NCBI GenBank assembly: GCA_910574015.1
Contig: CAJSYQ010000004.1
Location: forward strand, 62,001 to 126,000
Reading direction: 5' to 3'
Origin: Eubacteriaceae bacterium
GTDB lineage: Bacteria; Bacillota; Clostridia; Lachnospirales; Lachnospiraceae
Length of the DNA: 64,000 nucleotides
A model generated the notes under the pieces. The model saw only the letters and a list, made by a program, of their open reading frames with translations, was not told the DNA's origin and searched no databases. The position numbers were made by a program, and so were the translations under genes. Each line of letters starts with the position of its first letter. The stretch's first letter is position 1. Positions 8,371-19,020 of the stretch are shown here, piece after piece.

Positions 8371-10593
8371 ATGGATTGGAGAGGGAAAAGAAGAGGGATG
8401 GGAAGGATTGTGGCAAGGGTGCTTCTGACAGGGGTGCTGACGGTGGCCCTGCTGCTGCCCGGGAGACCGGCCATGGCGTTGACTCTGGAGCATGGCACGA
8501 CAGATAAACGGATCACGGAAAGCATGCTGGCGAATACCCCGCCCTCTGATTATGAGATAGATAAATCGATACAGGGGGATGCCAAAGACGGCGTCTATAA
8601 CGACTATTTTCTCAAGGATGACGTGCAGACGGTCTCCATCGAGGTGGATGAAAATAATCTGAATTATCTCCTGCAGAATGCGGCAGATAAGCCCACCGTC
8701 ATGACAAAGAGCGTCACCATTGGCGACAAAACACTTGGCTATACCGGACTGAAGACAAAGGGAAACTATACGCTGCAGCACGCCGTAACCGATAACCCCG
8801 GCAGCGACAGGTTCTCCTTTACCATCAACTTTGGCAAATTTATTAAGAAGAGCAATGGTTTCAGCAAGCGGCAGAATTTCTTTGGCTGCCATAAGATCAG
8901 TTTCAATAATTTCTATTTTGATAAATCCATGATGAAGGAATACATTGCCATGAAGCTGATGTCGGAGATGGGGCTTCCCACACCGCAGTATGGTCTGGCA
9001 AAGTTGTATATCAATCAGAAATATTACGGCGTATACTTTATGGTGGAGGCGTTGGACAGCAGCATTCTGGAACAGCACAAGGGGGTGGAGGATAAAGAGA
9101 TCAGTCCATATCTCACCAAACCGGAAGAATCCACACTGGAATATGATACCGCCATGGACCGTTTTATGAAAAAGGATGGGACCTTTGATCTTAGCAGCGT
9201 ATTAAAGCAGGATGGCAGCGGTATTTTCAAGGCATCTGGCGCATTAAAGAAACAGTCCTATCTTTGGGAGGATGACGAGGAGACGCTGCAGGATGTGGCG
9301 GAGATGATGCCCACTGTGCTAGGCTGGCAGAGAAAGCTCACCCTTTTGAGCCACGGAAAAGATTTTCAGGGAAATAAAATTGATGTCAACAGCGATGAGT
9401 ATCTGAAACTGTTGGAAGAGATTATGGATGTGGATGAGACTGTGCGGTATTTTGCCGCCCACAGCTGGCTTGTGCAGCTGGATGATATGTTTGTCGTGAT
9501 GCGCAACATGGGGTTGTACATTGACCGGAACGGAAGGAGCATGATGCTTCCGTGGGATTATGACCTGAGCTTTGGATGCTATTATCCAAGCATGGCAGAG
9601 ACAACGGCGAATATGCATATTGACCTGATGTACAGGGCGGACTGGATCGCGTTTAGTGACCAGCCCAGAACAAAAGAAACACTGGATTACACAAGATTTC
9701 CCTTTTTTCAGGTAATCTATCAAAATGAGGCTTTGATGGAGAAATATCATCAGTATATGAAGGATTGTTCCAAGATTGCCGCCCTGGGCGGCAGGACTAC
9801 CGATGGGAAGACGTATGAGCCGTGCCGCTTTGTCTCAAGTATCACAGAGATGGAAGATTCACTGCTCCGGGCGGCGGATCAGAAACTGGCGGAGAATGTC
9901 TACTATCTGAACAACACGGAACAGCCCCGGGACGCCAGGGCAGCTCTCCCAAATCTGAAGAGGATCATTGCGCTCCGGGCCCTGGGGGTGGCGCTCCAGG
10001 TGGACGGGATGGAAGCCGTCGTCAGTGGATATGGATGCAATCTGGAAACACTGGGGAATGCCGTGCAGGGAATGAATTCCTTCCGGGGCAGGATAGCAGC
10101 CATTGATGAGGATACCGGAGTGTATTCTGTGGCGGATTATGAGTCCTCCCGATCGGACAATTCACCGTCCCTGCGGCTGCGGGAGATGGAGAGTGGAGAA
10201 CTTATGTACCAGAAGATCATGAAACAGGCCGGCGGCGGGGCGGCAGATCTGAAAGTCTATACACTTATGGATACCGCCCGGGCATCCGGGGACTATACGC
10301 TGTATTTTCCTGCCGATTCCAAGGAGTTTGCGGGTATTCAGGAGATATATTCCTATGACGGGAGCGGATCCCTGAAAAAGCTGGAGGTAAAGAAGGAGGA
10401 AGACCGGTATTGCGTGGCGGCAGCATCCATTGATTATCTGGTCTTAAAGGGAGCCGGCGGCACCGCGGAGGGGAAAGCGGCGGCGGTTTCGGTGAAGTGG
10501 ATCGTACCGGTGTCAGCTGGCGCCTGCCTGGTTGTGGTCGCGGCAGTGGTGATGATCCTATGGCGGAGAAAGAAAAGAGGAAAGAAAAAATAG
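8371..10593 (+). CDS. Membrane-anchored CotH-family protein kinase-like protein
   Basis: 740-residue exported protein of the CotH kinase family, the atypical kinase fold known from the Bacillus spore coat protein CotH. GAGGAGG sits just before the ATG at 8371. Order: N-terminal hydrophobic signal segment ending near AMAL (about 10-37); CotH domain (about 70-560) with the GLKTKGN segment, the YGVYFMVEAL strand and the metal-binding WDYDLSFG motif at 395-402; an uncharacterised beta region; one C-terminal transmembrane helix (about 707-727) followed by a Lys/Arg-rich cytoplasmic tail. The domain should face outside, so its substrate is probably a surface or secreted protein. CotH proteins are also widespread in gut Firmicutes outside spore coats. 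No partner substrate is evident next to it. The family call is firm; activity and substrate are not. Confidence 0.85.
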   Translation: MDWRGKRRGMGRIVARVLLTGVLTVALLLPGRPAMALTLEHGTTDKRITESMLANTPPSDYEIDKSIQGDAKDGVYNDYFLKDDVQTVSIEVDENNLNYLLQNAADKPTVMTKSVTIGDKTLGYTGLKTKGNYTLQHAVTDNPGSDRFSFTINFGKFIKKSNGFSKRQNFFGCHKISFNNFYFDKSMMKEYIAMKLMSEMGLPTPQYGLAKLYINQKYYGVYFMVEALDSSILEQHKGVEDKEISPYLTKPEESTLEYDTAMDRFMKKDGTFDLSSVLKQDGSGIFKASGALKKQSYLWEDDEETLQDVAEMMPTVLGWQRKLTLLSHGKDFQGNKIDVNSDEYLKLLEEIMDVDETVRYFAAHSWLVQLDDMFVVMRNMGLYIDRNGRSMMLPWDYDLSFGCYYPSMAETTANMHIDLMYRADWIAFSDQPRTKETLDYTRFPFFQVIYQNEALMEKYHQYMKDCSKIAALGGRTTDGKTYEPCRFVSSITEMEDSLLRAADQKLAENVYYLNNTEQPRDARAALPNLKRIIALRALGVALQVDGMEAVVSGYGCNLETLGNAVQGMNSFRGRIAAIDEDTGVYSVADYESSRSDNSPSLRLREMESGELMYQKIMKQAGGGAADLKVYTLMDTARASGDYTLYFPADSKEFAGIQEIYSYDGSGSLKKLEVKKEEDRYCVAAASIDYLVLKGAGGTAEGKAAAVSVKWIVPVSAGACLVVVAAVVMILWRRKKRGKKK

Positions 10594-10596
10594 CAG

Positions 10597-10634
10597 CCTA
10601 GCTCAATGGTGCCAATTCATGCCATTGAGCTAGG
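10597..10634. repeat. Perfect 13-bp inverted repeat between convergent genes
   Basis: CCTAGCTCAATGG (10597-10609) and its exact complement (10622-10634) flank a 12-nt loop. It starts four bases after the CotH stop codon. No T-run follows it, so it is not itself a classic terminator; it may help 3' end processing upstream of the true terminator. Confidence 0.7.
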
Positions 10635-10647
10635 AAGGAATAAAAGA

Positions 10648-10689
10648 ACTGGCACACCGATGTATACATGGATGTGCCAGTTTTTTCTC
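10648..10689. terminator. Bidirectional terminator between the CotH gene and pyrG
   Basis: AACTGGCACA and TGTGCCAGTT form a 10-bp stem, followed on the plus strand by six T. On the minus strand the stem is followed by CTTTTATT, so it can also end pyrG transcripts. Confidence 0.8.
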
Positions 10690-10744
10690 TATCATAATGG
10701 TAATAGCTTTTCGGATCAAATATCCGGCGGCGGCTCCCGCGGTT

Positions 10745-12355
10745 TTATTCACACTTGCCGTATTTCATAGCTGCTGCCACAAATCCCTTAAACAGGGGGT
10801 GGGGGTGGTTTGGCCTGGATTTGAATTCAGGGTGTGCCTGCGTTGCCACAAACCACGGATGTGAGGGCAGCTCTAACATTTCTACGATCCTGCCGTCAGG
10901 AGAAAGGCCGCAGAGGCTCATGCCGTGTTTCTCGAGATCGTCGCGGTAGTAGTTATTGACCTCATAGCGGTGGCGGTGTCTCTCATGGATCGTCTCAGTG
11001 CCGTACAGGGAATAAGCTCTGCTCTCCTGATCCAGGACACAGGGATAGGAACCGAGTCTCAGGGTGCCGCCGATATCCTCCACACCGTCCTGATCCGGCA
11101 TCAGATGGATCACCGGATGGGTGGTGGAGGGATCCAGCTCCGCACTGTGGGCGTCGTTCCACCCGATCACATCCCGGGCAAATTCCACGATGGCAAGCTG
11201 CATGCCAAGGCAGAGACCAAGGAATGGGATATTGTTCTCGCGGGCATAGCGGATGGCAAAGATTTTGCCGTCGATGCCCCGGTCGCCGAATCCTCCGGGA
11301 ACGAGGATACCGCTGACATCCTGAAATGTTTCGGCGGCATTTTCCTGTGTTACCTCTTCGGAATTCACCCATTTGATATTGACCTGTGCGCCGAGATTGA
11401 AGCCCCCGTGCTTCAATGACTCCACAACGCTTATGTAGGCGTCGTGAAGCGCCGTATATTTGCCTACCAGCGCAACGGTCACTTCCTTCTTAGGATGCTT
11501 AATGGCGTCTACCATATCCTCCCAGCCCTTGATGTCCGGCTCGGGACATTCCAGATGAAGGCATTTGCACACGGTCTGGGCGAGATGTTCCTTCTCCATG
11601 GCAAGAGGTACCTCGTACAGTGTTTCCACATCCAGATTCTGGATCACCTGGCTGTTGGGAACATTACAGAACAGGGAAATCTTGTCCCGGATGGCCTTGT
11701 CCAAGGGAATTTCCGTGCGGCATACAACGATATTCGGCTGGATCCCCATGCCCTGCAGTTCCTTGACACTGGCCTGGGTGGGCTTGGATTTCAGCTCCTG
11801 GGATGCTTTCAGGTATGGGACCAGAGTGACATGGATGAGAATGGCATTTTCATGTCCCACATCCAGCTGGAACTGCCGGATGGCTTCCAGGAAAGGCTGG
11901 CTCTCAATGTCGCCGACGGTGCCGCCAACCTCGATAATGGCGATCTGTGTTTCCCTGCATCCGTCATTCCGGTAGAAACGGCTCTTCAGCTCATTGGTGA
12001 TGTGGGGGATCACCTGCACGGTGCCGCCGCCGTAGTCTCCCCGGCGCTCCTTGGAGAGTACCGACCAGTAAACCTTGCCGGTAGTGACATTACTCTGCTT
12101 GTTCAGGCTCTCGTCGATGAAACGCTCGTAATGTCCCAGATCCAGATCCGTCTCCGCTCCGTCATCCGTCACAAATACTTCTCCGTGCTGGATGGGGTTC
12201 ATGGTACCCGGGTCGATATTGATATATGGGTCAAATTTCTGCATGGTCACCTTGTAGCCACGCATTTTCAAAAGTCTTCCCAAAGAGGCGGCGGTAATTC
12301 CCTTTCCCAGACCGGAAACAACACCACCTGTCACAAAAACGTACTTTACAGCCAT
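10745..12355 (-). CDS. pyrG: CTP synthase
   Basis: Converts UTP, ATP and glutamine to CTP, the last step of pyrimidine nucleotide synthesis. The 536-residue length is normal. The N-terminal synthetase domain opens [11 protein letters not shown] with the [10 protein letters not shown] phosphate-binding loop. The C-terminal class I glutamine amidotransferase has the nucleophile elbow GLCLGMQ and the His/Glu pair in QAHPEF. The start is at 12355: the GGAGG ribosome site lies inside the first codons of the longer frame that begins at 12367, so that earlier ATG is unlikely. Transcribed alone, divergently from ftsH, from a promoter about 30 nt upstream. The leader is too short for the pyrimidine-sensing attenuator found ahead of Bacillus pyrG. 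Confidence 0.97.
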   Translation of the reverse strand: MAVKYVFVTGGVVSGLGKGITAASLGRLLKMRGYKVTMQKFDPYINIDPGTMNPIQHGEVFVTDDGAETDLDLGHYERFIDESLNKQSNVTTGKVYWSVLSKERRGDYGGGTVQVIPHITNELKSRFYRNDGCRETQIAIIEVGGTVGDIESQPFLEAIRQFQLDVGHENAILIHVTLVPYLKASQELKSKPTQASVKELQGMGIQPNIVVCRTEIPLDKAIRDKISLFCNVPNSQVIQNLDVETLYEVPLAMEKEHLAQTVCKCLHLECPEPDIKGWEDMVDAIKHPKKEVTVALVGKYTALHDAYISVVESLKHGGFNLGAQVNIKWVNSEEVTQENAAETFQDVSGILVPGGFGDRGIDGKIFAIRYARENNIPFLGLCLGMQLAIVEFARDVIGWNDAHSAELDPSTTHPVIHLMPDQDGVEDIGGTLRLGSYPCVLDQESRAYSLYGTETIHERHRHRYEVNNYYRDDLEKHGMSLCGLSPDGRIVEMLELPSHPWFVATQAHPEFKSRPNHPHPLFKGFVAAAMKYGKCE

Positions 12356-12390
12356 AGCTTCCTCCATTCTGATTACAAAAAATATAATTA

Positions 12391-12419
12391 AGTATACCCT
12401 TTTTAGGGAGTTGTTTCAA
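12391..12419 (-). promoter_or_regulatory. pyrG promoter
   Basis: Read on the minus strand: TTGAAA (12419-12414), 17 nt, TATACT (12396-12391). The start point would be near 12384. Confidence 0.8.
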
Positions 12420-12452
12420 GAGTAAATTCACGAATCTTTCACATACTAACCA

Positions 12453-12481
12453 TTGATTTATATGGTAAAATCTTTTATACT
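12453..12481 (+). promoter_or_regulatory. ftsH promoter
   Basis: TTGATT (12453-12458), 17 nt, TATACT (12476-12481). The start point near 12488 leaves a leader of about 90 nt. It lies back to back with the pyrG promoter, with 33 nt between the -35 boxes. Confidence 0.75.
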
Positions 12482-12578
12482 TATATTCATGTGGAAAAAT
12501 TTTGCAGAACATTTTTTCTGGAAAACGAATTCCCGTGAAAACTATTTTCAAAATATATTTCGAAAGGAACCCAAGAAC

Positions 12579-14498
12579 ATGGATTTTAATGACAATAAAC
12601 GTCAGAACAATAATGATCCAAACCGGAACAAAAAGTTCCGTACCAATATTATCATCTGTATCCTGGCGGCAATGTTCGCCATGGGACTGATCCTCTTTCT
12701 GAATTCGGCGCTCCAGAGCAACACGAGAAAAGAGATCTCATACAGTAAATTTATTGAGATGCTGAAAAAGGATGAAGTGAAGAAGGTCACCTTCAAATCA
12801 AATATGATCTATATCGAGCCGAAGACGGACGAGAAGGTTTCCATGTTTGCCGTGACCTACTATACGGGATATCTCAATGATACCAGTCTGGTTCAGGACA
12901 TGCTGAATAAATATGGAGTGGAGTTTACCGCCGAGATCGACAACCGGGGATCCGGCATACTGGATTTTCTCCTGACCTATGTCCTTCCCATCGGCGGCCT
13001 GTGGCTTCTAATATGGTTCTTCCTTCGCTCCATGACGAAGGGCGGGGGTATGATGGGGGGCGTTGGCAAATCCAATGCCAAGATGTATGTGGAAAAGAAG
13101 ACCGGAGTGACCTTTGCGGATGTGGCAGGGGAAGAGGAGGCGAAGGAGTCTCTGACAGAGCTGGTGGATTTCCTGCGGAATCCGGAAAAATATAAGAAGA
13201 TTGGGGCCAAGCTCCCCAAGGGAGCCCTTCTGGTGGGGCCTCCCGGAACCGGAAAAACCCTTCTGGCGAAGGCGCTGGCAGGTGAGGCGGGGGTGCCGTT
13301 TTTCTCCCTCTCCGGGTCGGATTTTGTGGAGATGTTTGTCGGCGTCGGGGCCTCCCGTGTCAGGGATCTGTTTAAGCAGGCCACGTCCATGGCGCCCTGC
13401 ATTATATTTATCGATGAGATCGATGCCATTGGTAAGAGCCGCGACAGTTCCTATGGCGGCGGCAACGATGAGAGGGAGCAGACATTGAACCAGCTCCTCT
13501 CGGAGATGGACGGATTTGACTCCTACAAGGGCATTATTATTCTCGGTGCCACGAACCGTCCGGAGGTACTGGATAAGGCGCTGCTCCGTCCGGGGCGTTT
13601 TGACCGCCGGATCATTGTGGAGAAACCGGATCTGAAAGGGCGTATTGATGTACTGAAGGTGCATTCCCATGACGTCCTGATGGACGATACGGTGGACCTG
13701 GAGGAGATTGCCCTGGCTACTTCCGGCGCCGTGGGAGCCGATCTTGCCAATATGGTCAATGAGGCTGCCATCATGGCGGTAAAGGATGGAAGGAAGGTCG
13801 TGAGCCAGAAAGATCTTTTTGAGGCAGTGGAGGTTGTCCTTGCCGGCAAGGAGAAGAAAGACCGGATCCTGGGCAGGGAGGAGAAGGAGATCGTGGCTTA
13901 CCACGAGACGGGGCATGCTCTGGTGACTACAGTATTGAAAAATACCGAGCCGGTACAAAAGATTACCATTATCCCCCGGACCAAGGGATCCCTGGGGTAT
14001 GTAATGCAGGTGCCGGAGGAAGAAAAATACCTTATGAAGAAAGGAGAGCTTCTGTCGGAGATCACCACGTTTTTGGGCGGCCGGGCGGCAGAAGAGGTAA
14101 TGTTTGACGACGTGACCACCGGAGCCTCCAACGATATAGAGAGAGCTACCGATATTGCCCGCACCATGGTGACGCAGTATGGTATGAGCGAAAAATTCGG
14201 CATGATGGGGTTGGAAACTGTCCAGAGCCGTTATCTGGACGGCAGGCCGGTGATGACCTGCGGTGAAAAGACCGAGAGCCAGATCGACAAGGAAGTCATG
14301 AAGATTCTGGATGAGTGTTATGCCAGAGCCCGGGAGATTATAGAGGCGAATGTGGAAGTGATGAAGAAGCTGGCGTCCCATCTGATCGAGAAGGAGACCA
14401 TCACGGGAAAAGAATTTGTGAAGATCTACGAGGAGACGACGGGGATCAAGCTGAAAAAGAAAAACGAATTAACGGAAGCAAATGAGGAGACAGAATAA
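12579..14498 (+). CDS. ftsH: ATP-dependent zinc metalloprotease FtsH
   Basis: Membrane-bound AAA protease that degrades misfolded membrane proteins and short-lived regulators. 639 residues from the ATG at 12579, chosen because GAAAGGA precedes it and because upstream in-frame ATGs fall at or before the transcription start. Order: cytoplasmic N-terminus, transmembrane helix 1 (about 24-45), extracytoplasmic domain, transmembrane helix 2 (about 130-150), AAA module with Walker A GPPGTGKT and Walker [12 protein letters not shown], then the M41 peptidase with the zinc motif HETGH and the downstream Asp ligand region. First gene of a tightly packed run with the HAD phosphatase, uvrC and ygiQ. Confidence 0.97.
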   Translation: MDFNDNKRQNNNDPNRNKKFRTNIIICILAAMFAMGLILFLNSALQSNTRKEISYSKFIEMLKKDEVKKVTFKSNMIYIEPKTDEKVSMFAVTYYTGYLNDTSLVQDMLNKYGVEFTAEIDNRGSGILDFLLTYVLPIGGLWLLIWFFLRSMTKGGGMMGGVGKSNAKMYVEKKTGVTFADVAGEEEAKESLTELVDFLRNPEKYKKIGAKLPKGALLVGPPGTGKTLLAKALAGEAGVPFFSLSGSDFVEMFVGVGASRVRDLFKQATSMAPCIIFIDEIDAIGKSRDSSYGGGNDEREQTLNQLLSEMDGFDSYKGIIILGATNRPEVLDKALLRPGRFDRRIIVEKPDLKGRIDVLKVHSHDVLMDDTVDLEEIALATSGAVGADLANMVNEAAIMAVKDGRKVVSQKDLFEAVEVVLAGKEKKDRILGREEKEIVAYHETGHALVTTVLKNTEPVQKITIIPRTKGSLGYVMQVPEEEKYLMKKGELLSEITTFLGGRAAEEVMFDDVTTGASNDIERATDIARTMVTQYGMSEKFGMMGLETVQSRYLDGRPVMTCGEKTESQIDKEVMKILDECYARAREIIEANVEVMKKLASHLIEKETITGKEFVKIYEETTGIKLKKKNELTEANEETE

Positions 14499-15310
14499 TG
14501 GCTTATGAACTGCTGGTGCTGGATGTGGACGGCACACTGGTAAATACAAACAAAGAAATCACGGCCCGGACACGGGACGCGCTGATTGACTGCCAGGAGA
14601 ACGGGATCCGGGTGGCCATCGCCTCCGGCCGCTGCACAGAGGGGATACGGAATCAGGCGCATGACATCCGGCTGGAAGAGTACGGCGGGTATATTGTCTC
14701 CTATAACGGCGGGCGCATAACCAACTGCCGCACCGGCGAGGTTGTATATGATATTCCGCTGCCGGAGGGGATGATCCATGAACTGTATGATTACTCTGTG
14801 CAGGAGGGAACGGGAATCCTGACATATTATAATGGGAAGATCGTTGCCCACAGTGATACGGATCCCTATATTTGCATAGATGCCAAGGGCTGTGATATGC
14901 CGGTTTGGGTGCCGGAGGATTTTCACCGGGACGTACATTTCAATGTAAATAAGTGTATCCTCACCGGGGAGCCGGAGAAGCTGGCCGTGCTGGAAGAGAA
15001 GGCGGCGACGGATTTCCAGGGGAAATTGTCCGTCTACCGCTCGGAGGGATTTTATCTGGAGATGATGCCGCTGGGGGTAGATAAGGCATACGGTGTGTCA
15101 CGCCTGTTGCAGCGGCTGGGATATTCCCGGGGACAGATGCTGTGCTGCGGCGACGGATTTAACGATCTGCCCATGATCGAATACGCAGGGCTGGGTGTGG
15201 CCATGGCGAACGCCCCGGAGCTGGTCAGGGCCAAGGCAGACTATGTGGCGCCATCCTGTGACGAGGATGGCCTGGTGGACGTGATCGAACGATTTGTAAA
15301 GGACTGGTAA
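14498..15310 (+). CDS. HAD-superfamily Cof-type hydrolase
   Basis: 270-residue HAD phosphatase of the Cof/IIB class, which usually dephosphorylates sugar phosphates or flavin and nucleotide phosphates in the cytoplasm. Motif I is LDVDGTL with the nucleophile Asp and the acid/base Asp two residues on. Motif II is in the IASGR segment. Motif IV is GDGFNDLPM near residue 220, followed by GLGVAMANA, typical of the Cof group. Its ATG shares one base with the ftsH stop (TAATG), so translation is coupled. The substrate cannot be told from sequence. Confidence 0.9.
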   Translation: MAYELLVLDVDGTLVNTNKEITARTRDALIDCQENGIRVAIASGRCTEGIRNQAHDIRLEEYGGYIVSYNGGRITNCRTGEVVYDIPLPEGMIHELYDYSVQEGTGILTYYNGKIVAHSDTDPYICIDAKGCDMPVWVPEDFHRDVHFNVNKCILTGEPEKLAVLEEKAATDFQGKLSVYRSEGFYLEMMPLGVDKAYGVSRLLQRLGYSRGQMLCCGDGFNDLPMIEYAGLGVAMANAPELVRAKADYVAPSCDEDGLVDVIERFVKDW

Positions 15311-15313
15311 ACG

Positions 15314-17176
15314 GTGAAAGAGGGATTTATCTTAGAAGAGGAACTAAAGAAGCTGCCGGCGAAGCCGGGGGTATATCTGATGCATGACAGTGCGGATGAG
15401 ATCATCTATGTGGGAAAGGCGGTCAGCCTGAAAAACCGGGTGAGGCAGTATTTTCAGAAGAGCCGCAGTGTGACTCCGAAGATCGAGCGGATGATCGGGC
15501 GGATCGCATGGTTTGAATATATCGTGACGGACAGCGAGCTGGAGGCCCTTGTTCTGGAGTGCAATCTGATCAAAGAACACAGCCCGCGCTATAATACGAT
15601 GCTCAAGGATGGCAAGTCATACCCTTATCTGAAAGCAAGTGTACAGGAAGCCTTTCCAAGGCTTCTTTTTGCGCGTCAGATGAAGCGGGACGGCAGTCGT
15701 TATTTCGGCCCGTTCACCAGCGGCAAGGCGATACGGGATACAATCGAACTGGTGAACCAGCTGTATCATCTCAGGAACTGCCGCAGAAATCTTCCGAAGG
15801 ATACCGGAAAGGAGCGCCCCTGCCTCTATCATCAGATCGGCCAGTGCCTGGCGCCCTGTCAGGGCGGGGTGACTCAGGAGGAGTACCAGAAGAATTTCCA
15901 GAAGGCGCTGCGGTTCCTCCAGGGAGACACAAAGGGGATTCTGGCAGAACTGACGGAGAAGATGACCCGGGCCTCCGAAGAGATGAGGTTTGAGGATGCG
16001 GCCGCCTGCCGTGACCAGATCAACAGCATCCAGCAGGTGACGGAGAAGCAGAAGATCACCTCCGACGACAACGAGGACAGGGATATTATCGCACTGGCCA
16101 GAGGCGGCGACGAGGCGGTTGTGCAGGTGTTCTTTATCCGTGGCGGAAGGATGCTGGGACGGGAACACTATTATCTCACCGGTGTGGAGGAGGAGCCGGA
16201 CACGGCAGTGCTGTCCGCCTTTATCAAGCAGATGTACTCCGGGACCCCCTATATCCCGAAAGAGATCTGGACAGAGAAGGAAGTGGAGGATGCCGGGGCC
16301 ATTCTGGACTGGCTGTCGGCAAAGAGAGGGCATAAGGTGTATTTCCGCCATCCCAAGAGAGGACAGAAGGAACGGATGCTGGAGCTTGCCCGAAGAAATG
16401 CTTTTATGGTGCTGACGAAGGACGCGGAAAAACTGAAAGCAGAGCGTGCCCGCACTATCGGCGCCATGGAAGAGATTCAGTCCCTCCTGGGCATGGAGGG
16501 ACTGGTGCGGGTGGAATCCTTCGATATTTCCAATATCAATGGATTCGAGACCGTGGGTTCCATGGTAGTATTTGAGAACGGCAGGGCAAAGAAAAATGAT
16601 TACCGGAAGTTTCGGATCCGCTCCGTCAGCGGCCCGGACGATTACGCTTCCATGGAAGAAATGCTCACCCGAAGGTTTGAACACAGTCAGAGGGACAATC
16701 TGTCGGAGGAGGATTCCTTTAAACATCTGCCAGATATTATATTTATGGATGGGGGCAGGGGCCAGATCAATATAGCGGAACGGGTACTGGATACTTTGGG
16801 GATCCGGGTGCCGGTGTGTGGTATGGTAAAGGATGACCATCACCGCACGCGGGGGCTTTACTTTCAGAACCAGGAGATCCCCATGGATACCCATGGGCAG
16901 GGATTCCGGCTGATCACAAGGATTCAGGATGAGACGCACCGGTTCGCCATTGAATACCATAAGCTGATCCGGGGCAAGGGGCAGGTTCATTCCATACTGG
17001 ACGATATCCCCACGATCGGAGCTGCCAGGAGAAAGGCACTGATGCGGCATTTTTCCTCCCTGGAACAGATTAAGAATGCCAGTCTGGAGGAACTTAAGGA
17101 GGTGCCGGGAATGAATGAGAGGTCGGCGGCTGAAGTGCTGCGTTTTTTTGGAAAGGAAGAGGGGAAGGATGAGTAG
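15314..17176 (+). CDS. uvrC: Excinuclease ABC subunit C
   Basis: Nuclease subunit of nucleotide excision repair that makes both incisions around the lesion after UvrA/UvrB loading. 620 residues. N-terminal GIY-YIG domain ([16 protein letters not shown]), a central UVR motif contacting UvrB (about 205-240), an RNase H-like C-terminal nuclease domain, and a helix-hairpin-helix tail ([19 protein letters not shown]). The start is GTG at 15314: it gives the usual distance to KPGVYLM, and an AAAGG lies about 11 nt upstream. I see no LexA box here; the gene appears to be read through from the ftsH promoter. Confidence 0.96.
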   Translation: MKEGFILEEELKKLPAKPGVYLMHDSADEIIYVGKAVSLKNRVRQYFQKSRSVTPKIERMIGRIAWFEYIVTDSELEALVLECNLIKEHSPRYNTMLKDGKSYPYLKASVQEAFPRLLFARQMKRDGSRYFGPFTSGKAIRDTIELVNQLYHLRNCRRNLPKDTGKERPCLYHQIGQCLAPCQGGVTQEEYQKNFQKALRFLQGDTKGILAELTEKMTRASEEMRFEDAAACRDQINSIQQVTEKQKITSDDNEDRDIIALARGGDEAVVQVFFIRGGRMLGREHYYLTGVEEEPDTAVLSAFIKQMYSGTPYIPKEIWTEKEVEDAGAILDWLSAKRGHKVYFRHPKRGQKERMLELARRNAFMVLTKDAEKLKAERARTIGAMEEIQSLLGMEGLVRVESFDISNINGFETVGSMVVFENGRAKKNDYRKFRIRSVSGPDDYASMEEMLTRRFEHSQRDNLSEEDSFKHLPDIIFMDGGRGQINIAERVLDTLGIRVPVCGMVKDDHHRTRGLYFQNQEIPMDTHGQGFRLITRIQDETHRFAIEYHKLIRGKGQVHSILDDIPTIGAARRKALMRHFSSLEQIKNASLEELKEVPGMNERSAAEVLRFFGKEEGKDE

Positions 17177-18998
17177 GAGAGAAGATTTCCTGCCGGTCTG
17201 CAGGGACGATATGGAGCGTCGGGGCTGGAATCAGTGTGATTTCGTCTATGTCATCGGGGATGCCTATGTGGATCATTCCTCCTTTGGCCCCGCCATTATC
17301 AGCCGTCATCTGGAGGCCCATGGCTACCGGGTGGGGATTCTTTCACAGCCGGATTGGCGGGATGACAAAAGCATCACGGCGCTGGGGGAGCCGAGGCTGG
17401 CCTTTCTGGTCAGCGGCGGCAATATGGATTCTATGGTAAATCATTTTACTGTGTCAAAGAAACGCCGCCGCACAGATGCCTATACGCCCGGCGGCGTTAT
17501 GGGAAAACGGCCGGATTATGCGGTGACGGTATACGCAAATCTGATCCGGCGCACCTATAAGAAGGTGCCGGTGGTGATCGGAGGGATCGAGGCAAGCCTC
17601 CGGCGTATGGCGCATTACGATTACTGGTCGGATCAGGTGAAACGGTCTGTACTGCTGGATTCGGGAGCAGACCTGATCTCCTATGGCATGGGAGAGCGCA
17701 GCGTACTGGAGATCGCAGAGGCGCTGGACAGCGGTCTGGCGGTGCGGGACATCACCTTTATCCCGGGGACGGTGTACCGCACAAAAGAGGGGGAGCTGAG
17801 CGCCTACGATCCGGTGATCCTGCCCTCCTTTGACGAGATTTGCGCCGACAGGGGAAGGTATGCGAAGAGCTTTATGACCCAGTATGAAAATACCGATCCC
17901 TATACGGCAAGGCCGCTGGCGGAGCCCTACCCCAATAAGGTGCTGGTAGTACAGAATCCGCCGGCGGCGCCCCTTACGACCCAGGAGATGGATGATATCT
18001 ATGCCTACCCATATGCCGGAACCTATCATCCGGATTATGACAAGAGCGGCGGCGTGCCGGCCATCCAGGAGATCCGCTTCAGCCTGACCAGCTGCCGGGG
18101 CTGTTTCGGCGGCTGCAGCTTCTGCGCCCTCACCTTTCACCAGGGACGCATGGTGCAGGTGAGGAGCCACGAATCCATCCTGCAGGAGGCAGAGAGGATT
18201 ACAAAGGATCCGGAGTTTAAGGGATATATCCACGATGTGGGAGGCCCCACGGGGAACTTTCGACGGCCATCCTGTGAGAAACAGACCGAAAAGGGTGTGT
18301 GCCTGAAAAAGCAGTGCCTGTTTCCGAAGCCCTGTCAGAATCTGCAGGTGGATCACACCGATTATGTGAAGCTGCTCCGCAGGCTGAAGAAGCTGCCTGG
18401 AGTCAAGAAGGTCTTTGTCCGCTCCGGCATCCGGTTTGACTATGTCATGGCAGACCGGGACGATACCTTTCTAAGGGAATTGTGCCGGGATCATATAAGC
18501 GGGCAGCTCCGGGTGGCGCCAGAACATGTGTCGGACAAGGTGCTAAAAGCCATGGGCAAGCCGCCCCACAAGGTGTACCGGCAGTTTCTGGAACGGTATG
18601 AGCGGGTGAATAAGCTGACAGGGAAGAAGCAATATGCGGTTCCCTATCTGATGTCCTCCCACCCCGGCTCCACCCTGAAAGAGGCGGTGGAACTCGCTGA
18701 GTATATTCGGGATCTGGGCTATATGCCGGAGCAGGTACAGGATTTCTATCCGACTCCTGGCACGATATCCACCTGTATGTACTATACAGGACTGGATCCA
18801 AGAAATATGAAACCGGTCTATGTGCCCCGGCAGCCTCACGAAAAGGCCATGCAGCGCGCCCTGATCCAGTACCGCGATCCGAAGAATTACGAACTGGTGA
18901 AAGAAGCCCTGCACCGGGCAGGGCGGACGGATCTGATAGGATTTGACAGGCGCTGCCTGATCCCTCCCAGAAGGATTCGTGGTAAGAAGAAAAAATAG
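17169..18998 (+). CDS. ygiQ: YgiQ family radical SAM protein
   Basis: About 609 residues, UPF0313/YgiQ family. The iron-sulfur motif is CFGGCSFC (C-x3-C-x2-C), which loads a 4Fe-4S cluster and S-adenosylmethionine. The N-terminal half carries the conserved family region ([27 protein letters not shown]). The start at 17169 overlaps the uvrC stop by eight bases and is preceded by a purine-rich ribosome site; the longer frame beginning at 17115 lacks family similarity before MSRREDF. The reaction catalysed by this family is unknown to me. Last gene of the ftsH run, meeting the convergent PBP gene 22 nt later. Confidence 0.92.
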   Translation: MSRREDFLPVCRDDMERRGWNQCDFVYVIGDAYVDHSSFGPAIISRHLEAHGYRVGILSQPDWRDDKSITALGEPRLAFLVSGGNMDSMVNHFTVSKKRRRTDAYTPGGVMGKRPDYAVTVYANLIRRTYKKVPVVIGGIEASLRRMAHYDYWSDQVKRSVLLDSGADLISYGMGERSVLEIAEALDSGLAVRDITFIPGTVYRTKEGELSAYDPVILPSFDEICADRGRYAKSFMTQYENTDPYTARPLAEPYPNKVLVVQNPPAAPLTTQEMDDIYAYPYAGTYHPDYDKSGGVPAIQEIRFSLTSCRGCFGGCSFCALTFHQGRMVQVRSHESILQEAERITKDPEFKGYIHDVGGPTGNFRRPSCEKQTEKGVCLKKQCLFPKPCQNLQVDHTDYVKLLRRLKKLPGVKKVFVRSGIRFDYVMADRDDTFLRELCRDHISGQLRVAPEHVSDKVLKAMGKPPHKVYRQFLERYERVNKLTGKKQYAVPYLMSSHPGSTLKEAVELAEYIRDLGYMPEQVQDFYPTPGTISTCMYYTGLDPRNMKPVYVPRQPHEKAMQRALIQYRDPKNYELVKEALHRAGRTDLIGFDRRCLIPPRRIRGKKKK

Positions 18999-19020
18999 TG
19001 TATCGGTTCCGCTGGGCTCT

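Noticed and set aside
12356-12390. Pyrimidine attenuator in the pyrG leader
   Set aside because: The predicted start point leaves only about 30 nt, with no terminator hairpin.
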